Shown in pieces: positions 37,901-49,900 of a DNA stretch of 64,000 nucleotides. Source of the DNA: Rhyacophila brunnea (taxonomy: Eukaryota > Arthropoda > Insecta > Trichoptera > Rhyacophilidae); assembly GCA_022495005.1 (NCBI GenBank), contig JAGYXB010000964.1, positions 434,001-498,000 of the forward strand. The letters run 5' to 3'. The stretch's first letter is position 1. The number at the start of each line of letters is the position of its first letter. Position numbers and translations under genes: made by a program. The notes below the pieces were generated by a model. The model was not told the origin of the DNA. It did no database searches and saw nothing but the letters and a program-made list of their open reading frames with translations.

Positions 37901-40900
37901 TGTATTAACAGACTTTGTTTCTACGATAAATGGACATCAGCCACTCGCTCAACCTATTAGGTCCATACTATGACTCATACACAAATTGAAAAATAGTATA
38001 TTGTGTACTTGACAGACCCAGGGTTCGAACCTGGGACCCACGACGCTATTATGCCGACGTTAAGCCGCGCGCCCACCGTAGGTGTAAACCAAACCATAAT
38101 TGATAAAAAATATTCTTCTATCTATAAAATATAGAAAATTATTTATCATTTATTGACATAGTTTTATAGATAGAAGAACATTTTTATCTAATGTCAATTA
38201 CGATTGGCAGGGTTTATTGAATTAATACAATCTGCAATTTGTATTTTTTATTCAATAAAAACAAGTTGACTGTATACCTACTATTTATGTTGGATCTCCA
38301 CGGCCTACCTTCACCGTTTGTCACTGACTTGTGGTATACATTATTGCTAGATGTATGTATATTTTTCCCTTTTCATTTTGTCCATTCTTTATTTTAATAA
38401 ATCATTTAAAAGAAAAGATAAATCATATTTATTTATTAATACTACAAAAATACTATAAGCTAAAGCTTTTTTTTATTTAAAATGTAACAATTCTTGCTCG
38501 AAAATATGGCTGTATATTTTCTCTACTTGAACTAAAAATAGTACCTACCGAAAAAAGGCGATAAAATAAAAACTATCTAGGCACTTTCCACCTAATGAAA
38601 ACTAAGTAGACGTAAGGAAGTCATTGTTTTCTACTTGTCTATATTAGTTCTTGTTTGCGAGAACGTTTTTATAAATTCATGGAAAAACCAAATTAGATTA
38701 CTTACTGAACTCCTGTGATTCAAATAGGTAGTGATTTTTTCTGCGCTTTTCTATTTTCTGGAAAATCAATGTGTTAGGTAAAGATTTTCTTGCCAAAATA
38801 AAAATAAAATGACGATTGTCAAACTGTGCGCCTCTTGATTTTCAAACAATCCGTAATCCGGTTTAATTGAAGGTAGGCCAGTTTTCACTGTAACGAGGCA
38901 ACGTAGTACATTGTCGTATACAATAACTATGGCCACTACACCCGAAGCGGGCCCCCAGGCCTGGATCTTTGGTAGGCACCCCTACCTATCACTAAGATTA
39001 AAGACAGTATGGCGCTATATAGTAACGTTTTCCCAATGATGTTCGACGTCAAATCATCGAAAAAAAGTAATAAGTATATTTTTTAATACATGCACAAGAA
39101 TAATTCAATTGTCGAGTATCGACACACATTCCAAATTGCATCGCATAACCACATTAGCACCGCAGGCAACTTTTTTACTCTTTGTGATGTGTGCTTATCT
39201 CACTTATCTGGTTGACCCACAACGTCGGGCCCCTCCTGAGCCCAGAGCCCTGTCAGTCCCCTCTTTTGGGGACCATGACAATAACCATTTGTTGGTGCAT
39301 CTAATTTTAGGTGAGCATCTTATCAATCGGGAGAGCTGCAAGCCAGGTCTCCATCGCTAGATTAAAACGTGATGTGAAAGAGCAGATGTTGGCTATGGTA
39401 GTCAAGAGACGCGGTTAGATGAAGACTTTCCGAACCGCCCCTCATAAGCCACTCAGTACATTACCGAATGTGTGGAATACGTCTAAAAAGTAGACCCCGG
39501 GGGCGCTGGGTCGATAAAACCGTTAAGATAAAAATCGACGAGATAATCAAGTTTCGCGGTTAGTACGTAGCAAGCTAGCAACAGAACGCCAAAAAAACCG
39601 AGATGAATCGAATCAACTTGTCATGGCCTTCAACCAGCAGTGAATTGGACCAGGCTTATGGTAATAATGATATAAATTAGTCTAATCGTCAACCCTTCTG
39701 AGTTCCCTGGTCAACCCATACGGTTGTTTGACCGATTCTGACTCAGCTTTTCCCGTTAATTACGAATCTGTCGAGGACCATCTTACCACCCTCGGGTAAA
39801 TCTTGAAAAACGACGATCAAAAACTGTTTTTTGGTAATATTTCATTACTGTCCTGTTCTTTCTACGTAAATTTTATTCTGAGGGAAAATAAATATTAATG
39901 GATTCTTTACAAAAAAGATATCTTTTATAATTTTAGCAGTTTTATCACAATGTTAGAAGTTAATAATTATTAATTTTAGCATTAACAGTCTTCTCGTTTT
40001 GGCAAATAATTCTAATTTATTCTCTTTATCATCATCAGCTTGTTTCAGTACACTACTGGATGAGGGCTCACTCACCTCTTTCCACTTTTTTCAGTTCCCT
40101 ACCAGGTCCATACCCACGTACTCGATATTACCACCTCCTCCCCCTTGGCGATCAGACCATAGTGTATAACAGTGACGAAGGGTGACTTTTGGAAAGAGGT
40201 AGGCTGTAGAGATCAGATAAAAAGAACACACTTGTCAGGTACGGGAAATAAAAAGATAAAACGATATTACTACGGATGAATACTCACTAATGACAACGAC
40301 ACACTAATACGTTGAAATTTAAAAAACTCACTGACGACTTAAAATTGAGCGATGAGTTTAAATTACGTATTTTTCAAAACATTTATACACATCAAAAATT
40401 ATTAGATAAAATTTCCTTTTATTTTTAAAAACAATCTGTAAATTTGATAATATGCGATTAAACGCCATAGAAAATATTTTTTGAAATTATCCAATTAATA
40501 ATTATTTTGGACAAAGTGCAGTCATGACAACAATATTATGCACGAAGGTTTTAGGCTCTGCGATAGGAGCCTACCATATTTCATACAATTCGATAGACTG
40601 ACTGAGGTTACGTGACGTAAAGTCCCTACGAAAAAATATCACAATTCCTTGACAAATAATCTACATTTATTTACGTCAAGATATAATATGGCGCGCTGTG
40701 GTATATATTTTTTAAACCTTTGCAGATTATTTTGTAATCCGTCGAGTCAATATGCAATTAAAAAAAAAATTCATAAGAAGGTAGGCTTTAAATAATCGCC
40801 TAGTATGGAGTCTTCGCCACTGGTGTATGAGGTATCCATACATTTATGATTGATTGTCAAATATTTGTTTTTATTACGATAAATTCTTTTTGTTAGCAAT

Positions 40901-43900
40901 TCGATTGAAGATGGGAATTTTCCAGGATATTTTGAACCCACGACCCACGGTCTTAGAAGCTAGTGTTCTGTGACTATTCCTCCGCAAATACCTACTCACT
41001 TTTACCTAATAATATATACCTGATACGTTAATTTTATAATAAAGTGTGTGGAATATATATTTTTGTTTTGTTTTCATGTAGATTTTTCGCAAAAACGTGA
41101 TTGTTTTTCTTGTAGACATGGGCTATGAATAGCAATCAGTTAAGTGAAATAAAGACGTGTTCATAACATACAAACTCATGTGATTAATGTGCGTTCCTCA
41201 CCTTTCGTAAATAATATTATATTTCAATTTATTAACTAAGGTAGCATTTACTTGCTAGATTATATTTCAAAGTTTTGAAGGAGAAAAATTGAATGATAAC
41301 AACGTTTAAAAAAACATACTTATTAATATTATTAACGAGATAAAGTTAAAAAAATCTTTAGCTCGTGAATCGATCGGTACGTATATGATATCAGAATAAA
41401 TAAATTATATCAATATACGTTATTGAAATCTAAAAGAATGATAAAATATCGTAATAAAAATACATTATTGTCCTAGATTTGTCCGGTTTCTTGGGTCATT
41501 TTGTCAGCGTTGTCCAGGGGCGCAGCAAAGTGTTTTAGCACCAGAGGCAGTAGTATAACATGCGCCCCTTACGTAGGACAAATCTTGTACCTATACTATC
41601 TGTAATTATTAATATTGTGTTCATCTGTGTTTAGATTTTTTTAAATTGATCGTCAACATTTTTTATAGATTTCCATTTCCAAAACATCCATTTTTACTGT
41701 AATCACTAGAAGGATCTTTCTCACCACAATTTGGTCAATTAAGGATGACATTTTCCATACACTGTTTCAGCTATTTGACGTCCACAATGGGCGAACGGCT
41801 TATGCGTCGGCTTATACTATCGTGGGTCCCAGGTTCGAATCCTGGGTCTGGCAAATACACATATTGTTTTTAATTTGTGTTTTGAGTCAGATTATGTACC
41901 TAATAGATTGAGGAAGTGGTTAATATCCATTTTTCGTAAAAATATGATCCAATTACGAATGGAAATAATCTACTATTTTTACACTTAAAATTTTCCACGA
42001 TCTGGAAATACTACACTGATGTTTGGTGAAAAAATTAGAATCTAGAATACCTTAAAGATGGCGGAATTCCAGAGCACACCATTATTAGCTGCTCGCCAAT
42101 CTTAAGCTCCGTTTTTACTTGATACAGATTTCACTAAGCATGAAAATCTAACAGATTTTTTTATTATTGTCACATTTTCTTTGTTATTTTCAAAAGTTTA
42201 AATCTGCTCACATTTATTTACTAATTCTTCCCGACCATGTCCGATCCTAAAAGAATCATATGGGCCTCCACAGAGTAGAGGTTTGTATTAACAGATTTTG
42301 TTTTTTCTACGAGAAATGGATGTCAGCCACTTGCTCTACCTGTTAGGTCCATACCCTGACTCACACATAAATTGAAACACAATATGTGTACTTGCCAGAC
42401 CCAGGATTACTTCGCTTCGCTTAAGCCGCGCGGCCACCGTGGGTTTAAATTCTTTTGAAACACATTTTTTTTTTGCCAGTGATTCTGATTATAAAACACG
42501 AACGAAACTTCACTTTTGCGCCCCCACCCGGACTGCGTCCGGGGCAGCTGCCCTACTCACTCGCCCCTTGCTACGCCACTGAAGTTGACTAAGTACGATA
42601 TAAAATTGTGGAAATGACGTCCCTAGGCTAAGTACCGCCCTTATTCAAACTGACAAACTGCCACCTCCTTCCATTTTAACTTCCTACTAAAAGTAATTTG
42701 TTAAAAAATAATATATGCCATTCTCGTACCCAATATATTTAACTTTTCGTGATGAAAATGTACCTATTATAGACTTCTGACATCTTTTCATGAACACGTT
42801 ATTTTCCGTTTCACAGAATATCTATAATATAACATTACTCAGGTAGAATTTTCTATCGCGGCGCCATTTCTTCAATTTCCTGAAGCGGAATGTACATCTT
42901 TTTAAGTGTCATATATATGATCTCAAGGGTGCCAGGATATGAAAAAAAACAAATCATGTCATGCATGAAAAACACTAAGTACTTGTTAAAAAAATATAAG
43001 AATATTTTTTTATGAATATGAAAATAATTTTGAAAAACATGATAGGTAGGTAGGTATAAGTTTGTTTTGTAGGTACGCGCCAAAATCAAGGCCGACCCGC
43101 GATTATCGTGAAATATGTAGCTTTTCAGCCTACCAGAGGCTATACTAAGAAAAATACTAAGCTTATAACCTGAGACAATTTATTGGTATTTTACATTTTA
43201 AAGTATTTTACTTATGTCAATACATATTACAAAGAAACATAATAAAGGCATTTTTTTAATAATTAAAAATTATTTTAAAGAGAAACTTACAATTAAATAC
43301 ACGTTATATAATATGAATTCATTAAAAGATCACTCTTCTTTTCACAAATAATATGTATCATTAAAATTCAGTTATCTCTTATGTGTATGTGTGTATAGTT
43401 TTTGAATAATACATTCATAGTTGTAATGTATTATACAATATTATATCACTAGCGAAGGGTGGTAGTAGGCTGTTAAGATCCACCATAAAAAGTGCACATT
43501 AAACTTTATTAGTCATACGTATTTGTTTTTTATTGAACTAAGACTACAATTATTTACTCACGGTAAATTGGTTACTTTTTAAAAATAAATTAAATCCTAC
43601 CTAAGCCAAACCGTAATAGTTTCGGTATATTTTGGGCGATACGACAAAATTGTGCACACTTTTTCATTCATACTTGTTTCGTTGGATTAAGAATACATTT
43701 TACCTACGTACCTATATTATGTTGGTTAATTTTTTTTTAATTCATTAAGCCCTGCCTAAACCAAACTATAATAGATAAAAAAATAATATTCTTTCTATAA
43801 AATATTCAAAGTTATGTATGATTTAATTGCATAATTTTAGATATTTTATAGATAGGCGGGTATTTTTCAACTATTTATAATTTATTATGGCTTGGTTTTT

Positions 43901-46900
43901 GCAGGGTTTAATTGAATTTCAAAAACTACAACCAGCACCATTAATTATTGTAAATTGTAGTCTTATTTCAATGGAAACAATTACGTATGACTGGCAAAGT
44001 TTATTGTACAGTATTTATGGCGGATCTTAACAGCCTACCTCCACCCTAAGCTTCTTCTATATACGCGTACTTTAGAACACTCTACAGTCTACATATTACT
44101 ATTTATTATTGACTTGAGTGCCTAATAATATAATTTACCCTTTATAGTTCCATTTTAGTGGTTTTGTAATCTGGATGGCTGATAAATTTTTATGTCACTG
44201 TTTTTCCGACACTCAGTTGGAAAATAGGGTTTTTATTCATGGAAATAATACTATATTCATGATGAAAAAATGCGATAAACATTATTGCCAACCTCGTAAT
44301 GATAAAATGACTTCGTCAACAAAAACATTTACATTCGTTTTCAATGGTAGGTAGGTGTATTATGAAAAAGCTCTTCAAAGTGACATTTTAATAACTTTAA
44401 CTCCATGTATCATTAATGTATACCTGAAAGATTTCATAAATCTGCATATAAGTTAATAAAGTAATGTAAAAATTATTATAGAGGTTGATAAGCTAAAAGG
44501 GTTTAGGGCGTAGTGGCAAAAATGAGTTTTTTTATGGAGTTAGTTTATTTAGAATGTCGTGTACAGCGTTCTAAAAGTACGCTACCATAGTATCTATGAT
44601 AAAATTACAACTATTGTTTTGCAGGGTAGTTAGTGAAAAAATATAACATAACCGATAAAGATCCTTAACTATCATGAAAATTTGCAAATTGTCTGTTGAT
44701 TACTGTCGATATTAATTCGAATTCAACATATTAAAATATTCTAGTGGATTTAAGTTTTGTACTATTCCATTTGAGTCGTTTTTTGCCGTATCCGGAAATT
44801 TGTACGTAAACAGGACACTTATTCGTGCGCCGCAGTACGTGAAACATGAGTTCGTTTTAACATTTATTTTAATCAAATAACGAGTTCTTAGTTGAACATT
44901 TTACCGTTGAGTATATTTGTACGTATGCTACAACATGTGGCGAATTTTATGAGATGTCTTTACTAGGTTAGGTTAGGTTAGTGTTAATCTAATTGGAACT
45001 ACTATTTGCAAACTATCGCCGCATTTTGTAAGATAAGTGCAAATGTATTCCACGGTGAAATGTTCAACGAAGAACTCGTAATTTGATAGATAAAATGTTA
45101 TACGAACTCATGTTCCACGTAGGTACCTGCGGCGCACGAATAAGTGTCCCACGATGAACTGCATACGTACAACTTACATGTAACCGTTTTTTTTGCGACC
45201 CGTGTTTCGCCTTTCGGCATATTCAGGCACTATGTACATTCACCAAAAGGCAAATACACACTGACAACGAATACAATTAACTTGACAATTAAAATTGACA
45301 AATCAATACAATAAAATAGGTAAAAACTTTATCACCTACCTATTAAGTCAAGGATTACAATAAAAAATATATAACAAACAAATTATGAATAGTTATAGTG
45401 TTTGTAAAAAACCCCTACCTTATCAATAATAATACACTCGATAAACCTATATAAATCGTCAAAACCTAATAATATATCATATTAATTATAAACAATAAAA
45501 ATACTACACTCAAGAGGTGTAAAATCATCCATTCTGTGGACAATGGCAACGAGTTAACTAATGAGATATTATATCTATGAAATCAGTCTTTAAAAAGTTA
45601 TTAGTTAAACAATTAATATTCAATAATAATCTTACATGATATCTACCTTTTTTATAATATTATCTTTTAAATATAACAAATCCACAAATAAACCCACCGA
45701 ATATATAATAATATATACCAGTGGCGAAGGGTGGAGGTAGGCTGTTAAGATCCGCCATAAATAGTGCTCCTTAAACTTAGTCAGTCAAACGTGTATGTTT
45801 TTATTGAAATAAGACTACAATTTACAGATGGAATTGGTTAGTTTTTAAAAATAAATTAAACCCTGCCTAAACCAAACCATAATAGTTTTTGTATATTTTG
45901 GGCGATACGACAAAATTGTGCACACTTTTTCATTCATACTTATTTGTTTTCGTTGGATTAAGAATACATATTACACATATTGTTGGATCATTTTTTTAAT
46001 CCATTAAGCCCTGCCTACGCCAAACTATAATAGATAAGAATTATTATTCTATCTATAAAATATCCAAAGTTATGTATGATTTAATTGCATAATTTTAGAT
46101 ATTTTATTGATAGATGAGTATTTTTTGACTATTATCTATTATGGCTTGGTTTGGCAGGGTTTAATTGAATTTTGAAAACTAACCAATACCATCTGTAAAT
46201 TGTAGTCTTATTTCAATAAAAACATATACGTTTGACTGACAAAGTTTAGTGTGCATTATTTATGGCGGATTTTAACAGCCTACCTCCACCCTTCGCCACT
46301 GATATATACACACCATGGCCCCCACATCCTGAACCGGGCCCCCAGGCTAGGATGTTTGGCGGGCCCCCCTACCTATCGTTAATGGTAAAGGCAGTGTGAC
46401 GCACTACAGTAGCGTTTTCCATGGTGTACGCTGTAAAATTAAGGTGTATTTTTAGCGGTTTTTTGTATTTTTAATATATACCTACATCCATTTGAATTAT
46501 AGAGTTGTCGAGTATCGGCACACAGTTAAAAATTGCATCGTACAATCACATATTTTAATTATTAATAATTCCTGAACTAAAATACTTTTTTACTATTAGA
46601 GCAAATTTCATACCTACATCTACATACATACATCCACCTTCTACCTTCCATCCATCTTCCACATGCATTCAAATTCCATCAAGTACTTTCGGTCGATAGT
46701 ATTAATATTATTAATAACATTAATATTCTTCAATAGTTACGTACCTACGTAATTCACATTACTTATCTCTATATATATAAAAATCTCGTGTCACGATGTT
46801 TGTGGTCGAACTCCTCCGAAATGGCTCGACCGATTTTTATGAATTTTTTTATGTATATTTGTTAGGTATGAGAATAGGTCAACATGTATATTTCATACCG

Positions 46901-49900
46901 CAAGGTGATTAGGGTATCTCTATCCAGAAAAATTTTCTTTTATTTTTTTGACAATTTTTTTTTGTATTTTTTTTATTATTTGGCATAAAAAATACCTATA
47001 ACCTCAAATTTTCACTTTCGAACCCCCATTCTCCCATTTTTTATTCGCAATTTTATTAATTTTGTATGAACAAATTTAACCGTCGTTCGTATTTCAAACA
47101 GAACGAAATTATTTATGTTGTTGAATGACAGATGGCACTACGTCCAAGAAGAATTCAAGAGAAGCGTCGCGTCATTTTGACATTTCATTCGGCAAATCAC
47201 AACGCAGTGCGTGCAAAATTTTGTACGATTTATTTTAATTTATCTATTTTTATGTGCGTGTATTACAGTGCACAATGCCAGCAAGACGCAAGGGGGGCCA
47301 TTTGGGCCGTCGAACGAATAAAGCAACAAACATGCGAAATAGTAGAGCAGAAAGAACAGACGAACAAATCCAACAAGATAACAAAAACGTGCGTATAAGC
47401 ATGTCGCAATTGCGTGCATCTCAATCACAAGAGGCACGAGCTGAACGAAATCAACAACGACAATTGGAACGGAGCCAAGCGCGCCGGTTCGTAGTTAACA
47501 CACGCAGAGCAAATGACCGACAACGCCAACAAGTACATCGAACATTTACATCCGCTTCGTTCCTTCGTCTCGCATTCGAGTACGAGCCAGATATTGAATA
47601 TTCCGCTCATCCGAAAGTGCTGATTGGTGTGTTATGGGTTGGAATTATTAAAAGATATTATTAATTATATTTAACGTTTTCCTTTATTTCCGATTTATAA
47701 CACAAAATCACATAACATATTATTACTGGTATACTAATATAAGGTTGAATATTACTAAGTACAATACGTGTTTCCTGTAAGGAGTCCAACTGAAGAGTGT
47801 TTTGTATTCTGGAATACTACTAGGAAGGAAACAATAGAGATGATGCAACAAACTTAAGAAAAAAATGAACAAGATTTAACATGTTTCAGCCGGTCGAATC
47901 CACTGGCTGACTCACTAACAGTTACAAATTTGAATGGCACATAACAGGTGCTATGGACAAAGAATGTCCCCATTGTCATGCGCTCAAATTCAAACATGAG
48001 TCAGCCGGGATGTGTTGCGCATCAGGAAAAGTGCAACTACCAGAAATTGAGATACCACCAGAACCATTGAACAGCTTGCTCATTGGCACGGTTCCAGATT
48101 CAAACCTGTTCCTGAAGTCCATTCGCACATTCAATTCATGCTTCCAAATGACTTCGTCCGGAGCAACAGAAATAGTTCACAATACTGCGGCAAATGGTCA
48201 ACAATTCCATTCTACGTTCAAAATCAAAGGTCAAGTATACCACAAAGTAGGCTCATTGCTGCTAATGCCAAATGAACCACATACATTTTTACAAATCTAC
48301 TTCATGGGCGCGGCGGTGAGGACATCAATCATGTGGATGCACGTTGCGGCTACAATAGCCTCAATTCGCCTAATGCCAGGCGCATCGTCAAACTGGACGC
48401 CCTGTTGAATGAGCACAATGAATTATTGAAATTCTTCAAAGCACACATGCACGAATTGCAAAGTGACAATCACGCTATTGTCATCAATCCTGATAAAACA
48501 CCAGCTGGAGAGCACGTGCGTCGATTCAATGCGCCTGTTGTTGACGACATTGCTGGAATCATGGTTGGCGACCGCACATCGACGCGAGAAATCGTGATTC
48601 GAAGAAGAAACAATAATCTGGAGTTCATCGCTGACACACACCGTTCATACGACGCTCTCCAATATCCGCTAATTTTCTGGAAGGGACAAGACGGATATTG
48701 CATAAACATTAAACAACGAGATCCTGTAACAGGTAATTCATTCATTATGAACATCATTACTCATTTTGAATTGAGAAAATGAATGGTTGATGTTTTTTGT
48801 TTTTATCGGCGGTCATCGTCTATAGTGCTCTATTCCACTTTCTGTCATAGATCCCATCCCCACACACTTACGATACATTCTTTACTTTTTATTTAACAAC
48901 CAAAATATTCACTATAAATAATTTATATGGCAGAACAACGTTTGCCTGGTCAGCTAGTTTAATTATAATAACAATAAGGAAGGGTTTCTTCACCTACAAA
49001 TAAAATTACCAACAGCTATTTATACGAAAAGTTTTTTTATTATTTTAGATTTACTACACAGTGTAAAAATGTAGCATTTTTATTAATTAGTTTTACTGTT
49101 ATTTTTGATACTACTAGTACTATAATTGTACTATTTATATAAATAACAAATTCATATTATTGTTAGATCATTATTTTTTATTTTGTTTACCGATAAGTCC
49201 ACGTATGGTACACATTATTTTATAACATAATATTTTAAGATCTGTTAAATTTATTCGTGAAGTGACCCAGATCCACATAGGATTGTAGAGCCAATTATTA
49301 TAAAATATAATGCGTAAGCTACTGATACCTATCCGAGGGTTACGGATTGATCCGCGGTGAAGTTCACAACTCACAATGCATTTGAGCGATTTTGCCAAAG
49401 ATTAGATGTTTTGGTAATTATTTCACTTCTCATACTGCATCAATCTTTCATTACACTACTCTCACTGGGCCGTATGGTCTATTTCAGTATGAAAATGTAT
49501 CTATATACTACGATTTGCGGAGCTATCGACGGTAGTTTATCATATTTATGCATTGATGCGGTTAATTATTATTACAATAAGTTAACCGTTTAAACTTTCA
49601 AAAGTGCTATGTTTTAATAGCCCCTCTTTTCAATGTGTTACTTTTTAGAGCTAGATAGGCAGTTTTGACAGTTTAGGCTTAGTCGGTTAACTTTTTGTAA
49701 CAATTAACCGCCTCAATACATATAATTGCAAGATGAAAAGAACTTTTTAAATACAATGTTTTTAAATTTTCTGTTGAATCATATAAACTGGACTTGACTA
49801 GCTTAAACGATCGAAAAAAAATTGTACTTGATATAAATAATACTGAAATGTCATTTTGACATTCATTTTGATTTCCATTCATAGTAACGCACGTATATAT

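Larger units (their letters stand above)
41515..42581. mobile_element. hAT-type element of another family, about 1.07 kb, with two SINEs inside
   Basis: Left CAGGGGCGCAGCAAAGTG; right the inverse of CAGTGGCGTAGCAAGGGGCG. Flanking 8-mers GCGTTGTC and AAGTTGAC agree at 5 positions. Holds S1 SINEs near 41785-41950 (plus) and 42230-42444 (minus). Confidence 0.6.
46766..48957 (+). mobile_element. Helitron copy 1 (N-terminal Rep half only)
   Basis: Begins TCTCTATATATATAAAAAT between A and TC and ends with CTGGTCAGCTAG before T, the standard Helitron termini and A|T insertion. Coding remnants at 47275-47664, 47953-48330 and 48331-48782 are parts of one Rep/helicase protein with frameshifts. The endonuclease and helicase parts are absent, so it is an internally deleted copy. 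Confidence 0.85.
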
